Part shown: positions 24,471-36,245 of the stretch, in pieces
How the letters are laid out: each line of letters starts with the position of its first letter
Position numbering within the stretch: the first letter of the stretch is position 1
Assembly (NCBI GenBank): GCA_019636015.1
Contig: JAHBYJ010000001.1
Span: forward strand, 434,001-498,000
DNA from: Parvibaculaceae bacterium
Lineage (GTDB): Bacteria > Pseudomonadota > Alphaproteobacteria > Parvibaculales > Parvibaculaceae
DNA length: 64,000 bases
Reading direction: 5' to 3'
Program-made: the position numbers and the translations under genes
The notes under the pieces: generated by a model
The model's input: only the letters and a program-made list of their open reading frames with translations
Database searches by the model: none
What the model was told of the DNA's origin: nothing

Positions 24471-25037
24471 ATGACCTACCCCGCTCTGACACGCGCGAAA
24501 TCCACCGCCGCGGCGCTCTTCCTTGTGGCCGCTTTCGGGCTCACGGCCTGCGGCCCCTCGACCTCGAATTTCCCCGGCCAGCCCACAGGCACCGGCGGCC
24601 CGAACAATCCGACGGGCGAGCGCCAGCGCGAATCGATCTTCGGTGAGGACGGTCTCAGGCTCTTTGGCGGCGGCGGCTCGGACGACGCGGCCGGCTCCGG
24701 CATCGGCGTCAACTCCTTCCTCTGGCGCGCCTCGCTCGACACCATCTCCTTCATGCCGCTCGCCTCGGCCGATCCCTTTGGCGGCGTCATCATCACGGAC
24801 TGGTACCGCGACCCCAATGCAACGAATGAGCGCCTCAAGGTCACGGTCTATATTCTCGACCGCCGCCTCCGTGCGGATGGCGTGAAAGTGGCGGTTTTCC
24901 GCCAGGCCCTCGATGAGCGCGGCGACTGGGTGGATGCCCGGGTCGCGCCCGGCACCGCCCTCCAGATCGAGAATGCGATCCTTGTGCGCGCGCGCCAGCT
25001 TCGCATCAACGCGATCGAGGCCTCTGAAACGAAGTAA
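24471..25037 (+). CDS. DUF3576 family lipoprotein
   Basis: A 188-residue predicted lipoprotein. Residues 1-26 are a signal peptide and the lipobox is FGLTAC, so Cys27 would be lipidated. The mature part is typical DUF3576: GVNSFLWRASLDTISFMPLA, then DPFGGVIITDWYRDP and a beta-rich end with RARQLRINA. An in-frame ATG at 24435 adds 12 residues; I prefer 24471 for the more usual signal-peptide length. The family is conserved upstream of leuS in Alphaproteobacteria, which hints at envelope biogenesis next to lptE, though its role is not known. Confidence 0.85.
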   Translation: MTYPALTRAKSTAAALFLVAAFGLTACGPSTSNFPGQPTGTGGPNNPTGERQRESIFGEDGLRLFGGGGSDDAAGSGIGVNSFLWRASLDTISFMPLASADPFGGVIITDWYRDPNATNERLKVTVYILDRRLRADGVKVAVFRQALDERGDWVDARVAPGTALQIENAILVRARQLRINAIEASETK

Positions 25038-25103
25038 TCGGGGCCCTCCGGGGCCCCCCACCCTGAAAGGCGCCCCGCTTCCGGCGGGGCCAGGCATCCG
25101 GCC

Positions 25104-27734
25104 ATGTCCACACGTTACAATGCCCGCACCGCAGAGCCGAAATGGCAGAAGATCTGGGAAGAGCGCGGCGACTTCCTGACCGGCGGCGCCGACGATCCCC
25201 GGCCCAAATATTATGTTCTCGAGATGTTCCCCTACCCGTCGGGGCGCATCCATATGGGCCATGTCCGCAACTACACGATCGGCGACGCCATCGCCCGCTA
25301 CCGCAAGGCGCGCGGCTTCAACGTACTGCACCCGATGGGCTGGGACGCCTTCGGCATGCCGGCCGAGAACGCCGCCATGGAAAAGGGCGTGCACCCCAAG
25401 GGCTGGACCTACGACAATATCGCCGCCATGCGCGCCCAGCTGAAATCGATCGGGCTTGCGATCGACTGGAGTCGGGAATTCGCGACCTGCGACCCGGAAT
25501 ATTACGGCCAGGAACAGGCGCTCTTTCTCGACATGCTGGAAGCGGGCCTCGTCACCCGCAAGAAGAGCATGGTGAACTGGGACCCGGTCGACAATACCGT
25601 GCTCGCCAACGAGCAGGTGATCGAGGGCCGCGGCTGGCGCTCCGGCGCCATCGTCGAGCGCCGCGAACTCACGCAATGGTTCCTGAAGATTTCCGACCTC
25701 GCCGACGAACTTCTCGACGGTCTCGACACGCTGACCCGCTGGCCGGAAAAGGTGCGCATCATGCAGCGCAACTGGATCGGCCGCTCCGAAGGCGCGCGCG
25801 TGTTCTTCCCGATTGAAGGACTGAAAAACAGCGCGGAGCAGGGAGCGCAGTCCCGCAGCGACGCGCAACTTGAAGTGTTCACGACGCGGCCCGACACGCT
25901 GTTCGGCGCAAGCTTCTGCGCGCTCTCGCCGCATCACCCGCTGACGCAGGCCCTCGCGAAGGACAATCCCGCGCTCCAGGATTTCATCCGCAAATGCGAC
26001 CAGATCGGCACTTCCGAAGAGGCGATCGAGACGGCGGAGAAGATGGGCTTCGACACAGGCCTCAAGGCGCGTCATCCCTTCATTGAGGGCAAGACGCTGC
26101 CGGTCTATGTCGCGAATTTCGTGCTGATGGAATATGGCACGGGCGCGATCTTCGCCTGCCCCGCCCATGATCAGCGCGACTTCGACTTCGCGAAGAAATA
26201 TGGCCTGCCGATCATTCCGGTCGTCACGCCGAAGGACCGCGCCGGAGATGCTTCGTGGACGGATGAATTGCTCGCCGGCAAGGAAGCCTTCACCGGCGAC
26301 GGCGTGGCGGTGAATTCCGATTTCCTGAACGGCCTCGACGTCACCGCCGCAAAACGCGCCGCCATCGAGAAGCTCGAGGCGCTGGGGCTCGGCGAAGGCA
26401 CCGTCAATTACCGCCTGCGCGACTGGGGCATCTCGCGCCAGCGCTATTGGGGCTGTCCGATCCCCGTCATCCATTGCGCAAAATGCGGGACCGTCCCCGT
26501 CCCGCGCGACCAGCTGCCGGTGACGCTGCCCGACGACGTGACCTTCGACCGGCCGGGCAACCCGCTCGACCGCCACCCGACATGGAAACATGTCGCCTGC
26601 CCGCAATGCGGCGGCGAAGCGGCGCGCGAGACCGACACTTTCGACACCTTCGTCGACAGTTCCTGGTATTACGCGCGCTTCACCGCGCCCCGTGCCGCGA
26701 CGCCCACCGTGAAGGAGGAAGTCGCCCACTGGCTCCCCGTGGACCAGTATATCGGCGGCATCGAGCATGCGATCCTGCATCTTCTCTATGCGCGCTTCTT
26801 CAACCGCGCCATGCGCAAGACCGGCCATGTCGCGATCGACGAACCCTTCGAGGGCCTGTTCACGCAGGGCATGGTGAACCACGAAACCTATCGCGATGCG
26901 GCAGGCCGCTGGGTCGCGCCGTCCGACATCGCCATCGAGACGGTGGACGGCAAGCGCGTCGCAAGGCGCCTCGATGACGGCTCGCCCGTCACGATCGGCT
27001 CCGTCGAGAAGATGTCGAAGTCGAAGAAGAACACGGTCGACCCCGAAGACATCATCGCGAAATACGGCGCCGACACCGCGCGCTGGTTCATGCTGTCGGA
27101 CAGCCCCGCCGACCGCGACGTGCAATGGACGGATCAGGGTGCCGAAGGCGCCTGGCGTTTCACGCAGCGTCTCTGGCGCATGGCGACCGAGAAACCCGAA
27201 GAGCTGTCGCCGCTCGGCGCGCCGCCACCCGCCTCCTTCACGGAGGACGAACTGGCGCTCCGCCGCCTCGCCCATCAGGCGCTTGCCGCCGCCGGCGAGG
27301 ATATCGAGCATCTGCGCTTCAACCGCGCCGTCGCCCGCGTCTATGAACTCGCCAATGCGATTTCGGCTTTTGGCGGCGCGGACGAGGCCGGCAAATGGGT
27401 CCGCCGCGAGGCGCTCGAAATCCTCATCCAGATCGTCGGCCCCATGATGCCGCATCTGGCCGAGGAGTGCTGGGAAGCGCTCGGCCACAAGACGCCGCTT
27501 TCGGGCAGCGAATGGCCGGTTGCCGACAAGGCCCTCCTCGTGGAAGACTCCGTCACCATTGCCGTGCAGGTGAATGGCAAGCGCCGCGACGAGCTGACCA
27601 TCGCCCGGGACGCGGACAAGGAAACCGTGGAGCGCGCCGCGCTCGCGCTCGATAAGGTGGAGAAGGCGATCGATGGAAAACCCGTCCGCAAAATCATCGT
27701 CGTGCCGGGCAAGATCGTCAACATCGTGGTCTGA
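25104..27734 (+). CDS. leuS: leucyl-tRNA synthetase
   Basis: Class I synthetase that charges tRNA-Leu. The 876-residue protein shows the HMGH signature at 50-53 ([11 protein letters not shown]) and KMSKS at 636-640. Between them is the CP1 editing domain with [12 protein letters not shown] and [19 protein letters not shown] (hydrolyses mischarged tRNA). A zinc-ribbon-like CAKCGT ... CPQCGG pair is at about residues 456-498. The C-terminal anticodon-binding part ends with the [14 protein letters not shown] strand. Start at ATG 25104. The 3' end overlaps the frame of the lptE gene. Confidence 0.97.
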   Translation: MSTRYNARTAEPKWQKIWEERGDFLTGGADDPRPKYYVLEMFPYPSGRIHMGHVRNYTIGDAIARYRKARGFNVLHPMGWDAFGMPAENAAMEKGVHPKGWTYDNIAAMRAQLKSIGLAIDWSREFATCDPEYYGQEQALFLDMLEAGLVTRKKSMVNWDPVDNTVLANEQVIEGRGWRSGAIVERRELTQWFLKISDLADELLDGLDTLTRWPEKVRIMQRNWIGRSEGARVFFPIEGLKNSAEQGAQSRSDAQLEVFTTRPDTLFGASFCALSPHHPLTQALAKDNPALQDFIRKCDQIGTSEEAIETAEKMGFDTGLKARHPFIEGKTLPVYVANFVLMEYGTGAIFACPAHDQRDFDFAKKYGLPIIPVVTPKDRAGDASWTDELLAGKEAFTGDGVAVNSDFLNGLDVTAAKRAAIEKLEALGLGEGTVNYRLRDWGISRQRYWGCPIPVIHCAKCGTVPVPRDQLPVTLPDDVTFDRPGNPLDRHPTWKHVACPQCGGEAARETDTFDTFVDSSWYYARFTAPRAATPTVKEEVAHWLPVDQYIGGIEHAILHLLYARFFNRAMRKTGHVAIDEPFEGLFTQGMVNHETYRDAAGRWVAPSDIAIETVDGKRVARRLDDGSPVTIGSVEKMSKSKKNTVDPEDIIAKYGADTARWFMLSDSPADRDVQWTDQGAEGAWRFTQRLWRMATEKPEELSPLGAPPPASFTEDELALRRLAHQALAAAGEDIEHLRFNRAVARVYELANAISAFGGADEAGKWVRREALEILIQIVGPMMPHLAEECWEALGHKTPLSGSEWPVADKALLVEDSVTIAVQVNGKRRDELTIARDADKETVERAALALDKVEKAIDGKPVRKIIVVPGKIVNIVV

Positions 27735-28266
27735 GCGGGGGGGCCGGGCCGCGCAATGGCTCGCGCTTGCCTTCCTGCTGCTCGCCGCACCCATGATCGC
27801 GTCCTGCGGCTTCACGCCCCTTTATGCCGAGCGGGGCTCTGCCTCCGTCACCGCCGATCTTGCCGGGCTCGATGTGCGCGCGCCCGACACGAAGCTCGGC
27901 CGCGAGCTCAAATATAATCTTCTCGACCTGCTTTCGAGCTCCGGCAACCCGCCCTCGAACCCGGCCTATGTGGTCGAACTCGCGCCCACCGTCTATGACG
28001 AGGATCTGGCGATCGAGCGCGACGCCGACGTGACGCGGAAGAACCTCGTCATGGTGGTGCCCTTCCGCCTGGTCGATACGGCGACGGATGCGGTCATCAT
28101 GCGTTCGACCGCCCGCTCGCGCTCTTCCTATAACCGCGTGGAGAGCGAATTCGCCAATATCGTCGCCGCGCAGGACGCCGAAAGCCGCATCGCCAGGGCA
28201 ATCGCGGACGACATCAGGCTGCAGCTCTCGATCCATTTCGACCGCCAGGCCCGCGCGGGCGGCTGA
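27673..28266 (+). CDS. lptE: LPS-assembly lipoprotein LptE
   Basis: Outer-membrane lipoprotein that plugs the LptD barrel and helps deliver LPS to the surface. The product reads [16 protein letters not shown] then GFTPLY, the standard LptE start, with lipidated Cys45 from the ATG at 27673. The remainder is beta-rich with [17 protein letters not shown] and a helical [13 protein letters not shown]. No ATG, GTG or TTG was found in frame between 27673 and the hydrophobic core, so the gene overlaps leuS by 62 bp and has an unusually long n-region. It sits between leuS and holA, the conserved place for lptE. Confidence 0.87.
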   Translation: MENPSAKSSSCRARSSTSWSERGGRAAQWLALAFLLLAAPMIASCGFTPLYAERGSASVTADLAGLDVRAPDTKLGRELKYNLLDLLSSSGNPPSNPAYVVELAPTVYDEDLAIERDADVTRKNLVMVVPFRLVDTATDAVIMRSTARSRSSYNRVESEFANIVAAQDAESRIARAIADDIRLQLSIHFDRQARAGG

Positions 28267-28270
28267 TCCC

Positions 28271-29314
28271 TTGAAGATCGCTCCCCGCGAGGCAGACCGT
28301 TTCACCGCAAAGCCGGACCCGAAGGCCGCCGCGATCCTGGTCTACGGTCCCGATTCCGGCCTCGTCACCTCCCGCATCAAGACCATGATGAAGACGGTGG
28401 TCGACGATCTCGCCGATCCCTTCCGCATCGCCGAATTGTCGGACAGCGAATTGAAAGGCGATCCCGCCCGTCTCGCCGACGAGGCCGCCGCCATCGCCAT
28501 GCTGGGCGGGCGGCGCGTCGTGCGCGTGCGCGGCGCTGCCGACGGCTTGACGAAGATTTTCGAGAGCTTCCTCGCCGATCCTGCCGGCGATGCGCTGGTG
28601 CTTGTGGAGGCGGGCGAACTCGGCCCCCGCTCCTCGCTCCGTCTTCTCTTCGAAGGCGCGGACAATGCCGCCGCCATTGCCTGCTACGCCGACGACCGCG
28701 CCTCGCTTGAAGGCGTGATCCGTTCGCGCCTCGCCGCCGAAGGTCTCGCCGCGGAACCGGCGGCGCTGCAATATCTCCTTGAAAATCTCGGCTCCGATCG
28801 CGGCGTCACGCAGAACGAGCTCGAAAAGCTGGTCCTCTATGCAGGGCCCGGCAAGCCCGGCGAGAAGCGGGAGGTGACGCTCGACGATGCCCGCGCCAGC
28901 GTCGGCGACAATGCGGGCTCGAGCCTCGACGAAGTGATCGACGCGGCGATGGACGGCAATATGGAAGGCCTCGACACGGCGCTGGCGCGCGCCCGCGCCG
29001 CCGATACCAATGCCATCGCCATCCTGAACGCGTTGTCGCGTCATTTGACGCAGCTTCATCTTGCCTCGGCGCGGATCGAGACCGGCAGCGACATCGAAGG
29101 CGCCATGCGCGGCTTCCGCCCGCCGGTCCATTTCAGCCGTAAAAACTCCGTACAAAGACAATTGCGCGCATGGAACCGGCGAAAGCTCGACCGCGCGCTT
29201 GCCCTCGTGCTCGAGGCGGAAGGCCAGTGCAAGAGCTCCGGCCAGCCCGACACCGCCATTTGCGGCCAGACGCTGCTCAGGATTGCGCAAGGCGCAAGAG
29301 CCGGAAGACGCTGA
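28271..29314 (+). CDS. holA: DNA polymerase III delta subunit
   Basis: Clamp-loader subunit that opens the beta clamp. The 347-residue product starts at TTG 28271, 4 bp after lptE, where family similarity begins (LKIAPREADRF). AAA+-like motifs without a Walker A are seen: AILVYGPDSGLV, ADEAAAIAMLGGRRVVRVR, LVLVEAGEL and the family-typical VTQNELEKLVLYAG. The C-terminal collar domain has RAWNRRKLDRALALVLEAE. It is convergent with parB, separated by a palindromic repeat element. Confidence 0.93.
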   Translation: MKIAPREADRFTAKPDPKAAAILVYGPDSGLVTSRIKTMMKTVVDDLADPFRIAELSDSELKGDPARLADEAAAIAMLGGRRVVRVRGAADGLTKIFESFLADPAGDALVLVEAGELGPRSSLRLLFEGADNAAAIACYADDRASLEGVIRSRLAAEGLAAEPAALQYLLENLGSDRGVTQNELEKLVLYAGPGKPGEKREVTLDDARASVGDNAGSSLDEVIDAAMDGNMEGLDTALARARAADTNAIAILNALSRHLTQLHLASARIETGSDIEGAMRGFRPPVHFSRKNSVQRQLRAWNRRKLDRALALVLEAEGQCKSSGQPDTAICGQTLLRIAQGARAGRR

Positions 29315-29324
29315 ACCGCCGCGC

Positions 29325-29478
29325 CCCCTCACCCTTCCGCGGGCTGTCGCCCGCTCCCTCCCTCTCCCCCTTGGGGAGAGGGAAATTTGCGAATTACGTG
29401 AACTGAATTGTGCCCATCTTTCCCTCTCCCCTCCGGGGAGAGGGAGGGAGCCGTCGAAGACGGCGGAAGGGTGAGGGG
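29325..29478. repeat. palindromic element, CCCTCTCCCC family, copy 1
   Basis: Terminal inverted repeats CCCCTCACCCTTCCGC (29325-29340) and its exact complement (29463-29478) enclose two smaller hairpins: 29360-29382 and 29422-29444, both CCCTCTCCCC / GGGGAGAGGG. No reading frame is inside. A second copy lies at 34375-34524. It looks like a miniature non-coding repeat of the kind scattered in alphaproteobacterial genomes. It fills most of the gap between holA and parB. Confidence 0.8.
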
Positions 29479-29546
29479 CCGTGGCAATGCCTGTTAGCAA
29501 AGCCGTGTCCTGTGGCGGGCCAACCCTCCGTACCCGGAGGAATTCC

Positions 29547-30461
29547 TCAGTTGAGCTTCTGGCCCCGTCCGGCGAGGCGGCGGCAGATTTCGTCGAGCTG
29601 CTCGAGCGTCTTGTAGGCGATGGTCACCTCGCCGCCCTTCTCGCCCGAAAAGGAAATCTCCACCTTGAGGCCGAGCTGGTCGGAAATGTTCTTCTCCAGC
29701 GCCCGCGTATCGGCATCCTTTTCAGGCGCGGGCAGCGCCTTCGGCCGCGCGCCGCCGGAAGCGGGCGCCTCGTGCCGGCGCGTCAGCGCTTCCGCCTCGC
29801 GGGCCGACAGGCCTTTCGCCACGATCTCGCGCGCGAAATCCTCCGCCTTGTCATGGCCGATCAGCGGCCGCGCCTGGCCGGCGGTGAGCTTGCCCTCCTC
29901 GATCAGCCCGCGCACGCCATCCGGCAGCGAAAGCAGCCGAAGCGTGTTCGCCACATGGCTGCGGCTCTTGCCGATCAGCTTCGAGAGCTTCTCCTGCGTA
30001 TAGTCGAATTGCTGCATCAGCCGCTCATAGCCCGCCGCCTCTTCGACCGCATTGAGATCGGCGCGCTGCACATTCTCGATGATCGCGATTTCGAGCGACT
30101 CGGCATCCGTCAGTTCCTTGACGATGACCGGCACCTGATGAAGCTGCGCCGCCTGGGCCGCGCGCCAGCGCCGCTCGCCCGCGACGATCTCGAAGGCGTT
30201 TGCCGCACCGGCAACGGGGCGTACGACGATCGGCTGAAGGATGCCTTTCTCGCGCACCGAGTTGGCGAGGTCCTCGAGATCCTCCGGCCGGAACGTATGA
30301 CGCGGCTGGAAGGGGTTCGGCCGCAGGAATTCGATCGGCACCTCGCGCACGCCGCGCGGGGCAGGCGCTTCCTTGTCGCCAAGCGCGAAGGCGGTGTCCT
30401 CGCCGATCAGCGCCGCAAGACCACGTCCGAGCCGGCTGGGTGTATCCTCTGCCATAGCCAT
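29547..30461 (-). CDS. parB: chromosome-partitioning protein ParB
   Basis: CTPase clamp that loads at parS and spreads over origin-proximal DNA. From the ATG at 30461 (GGAAG upstream; another ATG at 30455) the protein has 304 residues. N-terminal SRLGRGLAALIGE is the ParA-interacting region. The CTP-binding domain has the NPFQPR and GERRWRAAQ boxes, followed by ENVQRADLNAVEEA. The helix-turn-helix is LSKLIGKSRSHVANTLRLL, and the C-terminal dimerisation segment ends IAYKTLEQLDEICRRL. parS sites are 1.7-3.9 kb away. It forms an operon with parA. Confidence 0.96.
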   Translation of the reverse strand: MAMAEDTPSRLGRGLAALIGEDTAFALGDKEAPAPRGVREVPIEFLRPNPFQPRHTFRPEDLEDLANSVREKGILQPIVVRPVAGAANAFEIVAGERRWRAAQAAQLHQVPVIVKELTDAESLEIAIIENVQRADLNAVEEAAGYERLMQQFDYTQEKLSKLIGKSRSHVANTLRLLSLPDGVRGLIEEGKLTAGQARPLIGHDKAEDFAREIVAKGLSAREAEALTRRHEAPASGGARPKALPAPEKDADTRALEKNISDQLGLKVEISFSGEKGGEVTIAYKTLEQLDEICRRLAGRGQKLN

Positions 30462-30688
30462 CGCTTCCCTTCCAATGCCTTCCATCGAAATCCCGTCCGC
30501 CTCTACCCGTTACTCTATTCTTCGCCCATCGCGCCGGTAGCGCCAGCCCTACCCGCTCATAATGGCGGAAAATCGGGCGCTGCCAGCCTCCGGCCCTACC
30601 CCGTATGACCCATTTTCAAATGGTTTCAAACGGTTAAGAGATTTTCTTAAGACAGGTCAAACTCCCTGTCCCAGATGCGGCTCCAAAA

Positions 30689-31636
<948 letters not shown>

Positions 31637-32201
31637 GGAGGCCTCTCACCTGCAGCACGGAACCGCCTGGGTCCGACTGGCTGGGGGAATGTTCTGCCTC
31701 GAATATCCAATTTTTCCGCGCTTCGGTCAATTCGTCCTGAAGCCCCTGCCCCTTCAAAAAGAGCCCCAGACTGTCCGGCCCGAACAATGGGGCCGCCCAG
31801 TCGAACAGCCGGTTGAGCGGCGCCAGCGCCCGGGCGGAAATGACATCGAAAGCCCCCGCCCCCTCGGCGAAGGCCTCGATCCTCATATTATGAACCTGGG
31901 CGGGCGCCCCCGTCACCCGGATCACCTCCCGCATGAAGACGCATTTCCGCTGGTCGCTTTCGACGAGATGCGTCTCGAAGCCGGGCCGCTCCCGCAGCAG
32001 AATGGCCACCACCAGCCCCGGGAACCCGCCCCCGGAACCGAGATCGGCCCAGCGCCTCGCCCCTTCCGGTGCGAGCCCTGCCAGCTGGGCGGAATCGAGC
32101 ATATGGCGCCGCCAGAGCTCATCCAGCGTGCTCGCGGAGACGAGATTTATGCTCTTCTGCCACTTCCGGAGCAGGGACTCGTATTGCGTGAGCAGGGCAA
32201 T

Positions 32202-32217
32202 TGTTTCACGTGAAACA
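32202..32217. promoter_or_regulatory. parS site (perfect), inside rsmG
   Basis: TGTTTCACGTGAAACA, the exact 16-bp palindromic ParB-loading sequence, encodes part of the N-terminus of RsmG (HVSRET, read on the minus strand). Confidence 0.93.
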
Positions 32218-32299
32218 TGTGTCGCGGCGGAAAAGGATTCCGCATCAACGACTTGGGGGCGACCAGACACTATATGTTGGGGCATACCAGATGTAGGCC

Positions 32300-34156
32300 T
32301 CAAGCACTGCGCTTTTGTTTCACGTGAATCATTAGGGTGGTGAGGGCCGCCGGCGTGACGCCATCGACCCGGGCCGCCTGCCCCAGCGTGGCCGGCCGGG
32401 CCGCGGCGAGCTTCTGCCGCACCTCGATGGAAAGACCCGAAATGGCGGCATAATCGATGCCGGAGGGCAGTGCCAGCCCCTCATCTTTCCGGAAAGCCCT
32501 GATATCGGCTTCCTGCCGGTCGAGATAGCCGGAATATTGCGCCTCGATCTCAACCTGCTCGGCGATATGGGGCTCGATCCCCTGCAGTTCCGGCCAGATC
32601 GCGCCGAGCCGCGCCATATCGACATCCGGATAGGCCAGAAGATCGCCCACGGAACGCGAAACGCCGTCCTGGTTGACCTTGAGCCCCTGCCGGGCAAGCT
32701 CGCTGGGACTGGCGGAAAGGCCCTCACACAGCACCCGCGCGGCTGCCAGCGCCGCCTCCTTGGCCCGGTAGGCCTCGGCCCTCGCCTCGCCCACCACGCC
32801 TGCCGCAATCCCCGCCGCGGTCAGCCGCTGATCGGCATTGTCGGCCCGGAGCGTCAGCCGGTACTCGGCCCGCGAGGTGAACATGCGATAGGGCTCGGAC
32901 ACGCCGCGGGTGATCAGATCGTCGATCATCACGCCCGTATAGGCTTCCGCCCGGTCGAGAATGAAGGGGTCGGCGCCCCTGGCCGCCAGCGCCGCATTGA
33001 GCCCCGCCACGAGCCCCTGCGCGGCCGCTTCCTCATAGCCCGTGGTGCCGTTGATCTGGCCTGCCAGATAGAGCCCCGGCAGCTTCCGCGCCTCAAGCGT
33101 CGGGGTCAGCTCGCGCGGATCGATATAGTCATACTCGATCGCATAACCGGCGCGCTTCATGACGACCTTCTCAAGCCCGGGAATGGTCTTGAGGAAGGCA
33201 AGCTGCACCTCTTCCGGCAGCGCCGTCGAAATCCCGTTCGGATAGATCGTGTCGTCGTCGAGCCCTTCCGGCTCCAGGAAAATCTGATGGCTGTCCCGCT
33301 CGCGGAAACGCACCACCTTGTCCTCGATGGAAGGGCAATAGCGCGGCCCCACCCCTTCGATCCGTCCGGCATAGACCGGCGAGAATTTCAGGTTCTCCTC
33401 GATGATCCTGTGCCCGGCCCCGGTCGTCCTTGTGATATGGCAGGAGACCTGCGGTGTGGTGATCTCCCGCGTGAGAAAGGAGAAGGGCACCGGCGGATTG
33501 TCGCCCGGCTGCTCCTCCAGCGAGGCCCAGTCGATGCTGCCGGCGGCCAGCCGCGGCGGCGTTCCGGTCTTGAGGCGTCCGAGCTTCAGCCCAAGCCCGT
33601 AAAGTCGCTCGGAAAGCCCGAGCGCCGGCGCCTCGCCCACCCGGCCTGCCGGAATGCGCTCTGTCCCGATATGAATCATTCCGCGCAGGAACGTGCCCGT
33701 GGTCAGCACCACGCGCCGCGTGCGGAACTCGCGCCCGTCCTCGGTGACGACGCCCCGCACCTCCCCGCCCTCGACCGTGAGGTCGGAGACGCCGCCCTCG
33801 ATCACTTCGAGATTGCGGTGGTTGAGGATCGCCGCCTGCATCGCCTGCCGGTAGAGCTTGCGGTCCGCCTGGGCGCGGGGGCCCCGAACGGCCGGACCCT
33901 TGCGCCGGTTCAGCAGCCGGAACTGGATGCCCGCCGCGTCGGCGACCCGCCCCATCAGCCCGTCCAGCGCATCGACCTCGCGCACCAGATGACCCTTGCC
34001 GAGCCCGCCAATGGCCGGATTGCAGGACATCTCGCCGATGGTCGCGATCTTGTGCGTGACGAGCGCCGTGCGCGCGCCGGCCCGCGCGGCGGCGGATGCC
34101 GCCTCGCAGCCCGCATGGCCGCCGCCGATCACGATCACATCGAATTCGCGCGTCAT
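32300..34156 (-). CDS. mnmG: tRNA uridine-5-carboxymethylaminomethyl enzyme MnmG (GidA)
   Basis: FAD enzyme that, with MnmE, installs cmnm5 at U34 of certain tRNAs. The 618 residues start [20 protein letters not shown] (FAD dinucleotide fold), then [20 protein letters not shown] and the C-terminal helical domain ending [24 protein letters not shown] and [17 protein letters not shown] are invariant family stretches. I used ATG 34156; longer in-frame starts reach 34264 but the family begins here. Its last codons (IHVKQ) contain a one-mismatch parS. Confidence 0.96.
   Translation of the reverse strand: MTREFDVIVIGGGHAGCEAASAAARAGARTALVTHKIATIGEMSCNPAIGGLGKGHLVREVDALDGLMGRVADAAGIQFRLLNRRKGPAVRGPRAQADRKLYRQAMQAAILNHRNLEVIEGGVSDLTVEGGEVRGVVTEDGREFRTRRVVLTTGTFLRGMIHIGTERIPAGRVGEAPALGLSERLYGLGLKLGRLKTGTPPRLAAGSIDWASLEEQPGDNPPVPFSFLTREITTPQVSCHITRTTGAGHRIIEENLKFSPVYAGRIEGVGPRYCPSIEDKVVRFRERDSHQIFLEPEGLDDDTIYPNGISTALPEEVQLAFLKTIPGLEKVVMKRAGYAIEYDYIDPRELTPTLEARKLPGLYLAGQINGTTGYEEAAAQGLVAGLNAALAARGADPFILDRAEAYTGVMIDDLITRGVSEPYRMFTSRAEYRLTLRADNADQRLTAAGIAAGVVGEARAEAYRAKEAALAAARVLCEGLSASPSELARQGLKVNQDGVSRSVGDLLAYPDVDMARLGAIWPELQGIEPHIAEQVEIEAQYSGYLDRQEADIRAFRKDEGLALPSGIDYAAISGLSIEVRQKLAAARPATLGQAARVDGVTPAALTTLMIHVKQKRSA
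32316..32331. promoter_or_regulatory. parS-like site (one mismatch), inside mnmG end
   Basis: TGTTTCACGTGAATCA differs at one position from consensus and lies in the final codons of mnmG, 114 bp from the perfect site in rsmG. Confidence 0.75.
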
Positions 34157-34352
34157 CGAAACACCGGATGAAGGACCAGAAAAAGGAAAAGTGCTTATGG
34201 CCGTAGGAACGGATTCGCGGGCCATGTTTCGCAGAGCAATAGCCGCCCCCGCCTGCCCCGTCAAACTTTTCCACAGAGTCGAATGAGGATTCCACCGAGT
34301 TGAGGATTCTCGCGCAAGCCCTTGTCAGGGAATCGGATTCGGGGCTTGGCCA

Positions 34353-34368
34353 TGTTTCACGTGAAACA
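34353..34368. promoter_or_regulatory. parS site (perfect), between mnmG and mnmE
   Basis: Exact TGTTTCACGTGAAACA in the 371-bp gap 34157-34527. That gap otherwise holds copy 2 of a palindromic repeat and no gene. Together with the two sites near 32.2-32.3 kb it makes a parS cluster next to parAB. Confidence 0.93.
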
Positions 34369-34374
34369 GCAGGC

Positions 34375-34524
34375 CCCCTCACCCTTCCCACCGCCGCTTC
34401 GCGACGGCGGGCCCCTTCCCTCTCCCCCATAGGGAGAGGGACAAGAAGGGCGATCCTCCACCACTTTCTCTCTCCCCTCCGGGGAGAGGGAGGGAGCCGT
34501 CGAAGACGGCGGAAGGGTGAGGGG
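34375..34524. repeat. palindromic element, CCCTCTCCCC family, copy 2
   Basis: Ends CCCCTCACCCTTCC (34375-34388) and its complement (34511-34524), enclosing the hairpins 34418-34440 and 34470-34488. The right half (from about 34470) is nearly identical to the right half of copy 1 at 29422-29478; the left half differs in its middle. It lies 3 bp beyond the mnmE stop and 6 bp from a parS. Confidence 0.8.
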
Positions 34525-34527
34525 CCC

Positions 34528-35835
34528 TCACTTCCCGATGCAGAAATCCCGGAAGATCACATCGAGCAGGTCTTCCACATCGACCCGCCCCGTGATCCGG
34601 CCAAGTGCCCGGGCAGCGAGGCGCAAATCCTCCGCCACCAGCTCCGCATCGAGCCCTCGGGAAAGCGCCGCTCCCGCCCGGGTGAGCGAGGCGGCGCAAT
34701 CGCGGAGCCCCTCGCGGTGCCGCGCCCTTGTGATGACGGGATGCTCGCGCGCCTCATAGGCCGTGCCGATCCGCTCCCGGAGCGTGGCTTCGAGGCTTTC
34801 GAGCCCCGCCCCCGTCAGCGCCGAAACGCCGATGGCGCCGTCCGGCACGGCGCCCGCGAGATCGAGCTTGTTGAAGACGCGGATATCCCCCTCCCGCGCC
34901 AGCGCGAAATCGCCGCCGGCATCGGGCGCCGCCACCACGATCCGCAGATCCGCCGCCTCGGCCCTCGCGAGCGCGCGGCGCACCCCTTCCCGTTCGATCG
35001 CACCCGCGGCCTCGCGAAGCCCGGCGGTATCGGCGAGCGTCACCGGCACACCGCCGATATCGAGCCGGACTTCGAGCACATCCCGCGTCGTCCCAGCCTC
35101 ATCGGACACGATGGCGGCCTCCCGCTTTGCCAGCCGGTTGAGGAGGCTCGACTTCCCCGCATTGGGCGGGCCGACAATCGCGACCTCCACCCCGTCGCGA
35201 AGCCGCTCGCCCCGCCCGCCATCGTCGAGATGGGCGGCAATTTCGGACGACAGCGCCGCAATCTCCGGCCCGAGCTTTTCGATCAGGTCGCCCGGCACTT
35301 CCTCATCCGGGAAGTCGATTTCGGCTTCGGCATAGGCAAGCGCCTTCATCAGCCGTGCCCGCCAGCCCTCGTAAAGGCTCCCGAGCGCCCCTTCCATCTG
35401 GCGGAGCGCCTGGGCGCGCTGCGCTTCGGTCTCGGCATCGATGAGATCGGCAAGCCCCTCGACTTCGGTGAGATCGAGCTTGCCCGCCTCGAATGCGCGG
35501 CGCGTGAACTCGCCGGGCGCGGCCGCCCGTAATCCCTCGATCTTTGCGAGCGCCGCAAGCACGGCGGCAACGACGGCGCGCCCGCCATGGACATGGAACT
35601 CGGCGACATCCTCGCCCGTGAAACTGTGGGGCGCCTCGAAGAACAGAAGGAGTCCGCGATCGAGCGCCGCGCCGGTTTCGGGATCCTTGAGCCGCCGCAA
35701 TTCCGCGGCGCGCGGCTGCCCCGCTCCACGCCCCGTCAACGCCTCGATCGCATGGCGCACATGCGGCCCCGACAGACGCAGCACGGCAATGCCGGCGCGT
35801 CCCGCCGCAGAGGACAGGGCGTAAATCGTTTCCAC
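34528..35835 (-). CDS. mnmE: tRNA modification GTPase MnmE (TrmE)
   Basis: GTPase partner of MnmG in U34 modification. The 435-residue protein has the N-terminal formyl-THF-binding domain ([49 protein letters not shown]) and helical middle. The G domain is inserted at about 215-365, with P-loop [19 protein letters not shown] and NKLD. The protein ends FRDFCIGK, with the catalytic Cys of the CIGK tail. It lies upstream of mnmG on the same strand. Confidence 0.96.
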   Translation of the reverse strand: METIYALSSAAGRAGIAVLRLSGPHVRHAIEALTGRGAGQPRAAELRRLKDPETGAALDRGLLLFFEAPHSFTGEDVAEFHVHGGRAVVAAVLAALAKIEGLRAAAPGEFTRRAFEAGKLDLTEVEGLADLIDAETEAQRAQALRQMEGALGSLYEGWRARLMKALAYAEAEIDFPDEEVPGDLIEKLGPEIAALSSEIAAHLDDGGRGERLRDGVEVAIVGPPNAGKSSLLNRLAKREAAIVSDEAGTTRDVLEVRLDIGGVPVTLADTAGLREAAGAIEREGVRRALARAEAADLRIVVAAPDAGGDFALAREGDIRVFNKLDLAGAVPDGAIGVSALTGAGLESLEATLRERIGTAYEAREHPVITRARHREGLRDCAASLTRAGAALSRGLDAELVAEDLRLAARALGRITGRVDVEDLLDVIFRDFCIGK

Positions 35836-35861
35836 TCCGAATCGATCCGTTATCGGTGGCT

Positions 35862-36146
35862 CTAGGATTCTTTCTTCGTGCCGTCTTTTTTCGGCGGCTG
35901 CTTCTTGCCCCCGCCCATCGCCGTCTGCGCCATGCCCCAGAGGAGATTCTGGAACTGCTCGAGCCCCTGCGCGCCGACCGGCATGATCGCCTTCACGATC
36001 TGCTCGGGATCGATATAGGACATGTTGGAGGCCATGCGCTTCTCGAGCTCGGCAATGAGGCGCTGCTGCATCGGCTCGAGATCCGGCAGGCCCATCAGCC
36101 GCCGCGCTTCGACCGGCGTCAGCTCGACATCGATTGTGACTTTCAT
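35862..36146 (-). CDS. DUF6489-like small protein
   Basis: A 94-residue cytosolic protein, [20 protein letters not shown] at the start, with [20 protein letters not shown], then [27 protein letters not shown] and a Lys-rich tail. The pattern is that of a small alphaproteobacterial family (DUF6489 by memory). It may be a helical dimer. It lies 26 bp upstream of mnmE in the same direction and may share its transcript. Function unknown. Confidence 0.75.
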   Translation of the reverse strand: MKVTIDVELTPVEARRLMGLPDLEPMQQRLIAELEKRMASNMSYIDPEQIVKAIMPVGAQGLEQFQNLLWGMAQTAMGGGKKQPPKKDGTKKES

Positions 36147-36245
36147 CGCCCTATCTCTTTCTCGACGGGGGGCCGCTTATGCCCCACATTGCCGCGACAA
36201 ATCAGTGTGAAACCTGCGTCCCGAGTGAACCGCCCGAAAGCCCTC

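Noticed and set aside
24393..27815. 1140-codon open frame on the minus strand
   Set aside because: Exact antisense of leuS; composition mirrors leuS codons and shows no domain.
30634..30650. TTAA-type pair as a CtrA site between parA and parB
   Set aside because: The spacing between TTAA halves is 9, not the 7 of the CtrA consensus. Kept only as a possible dyad.
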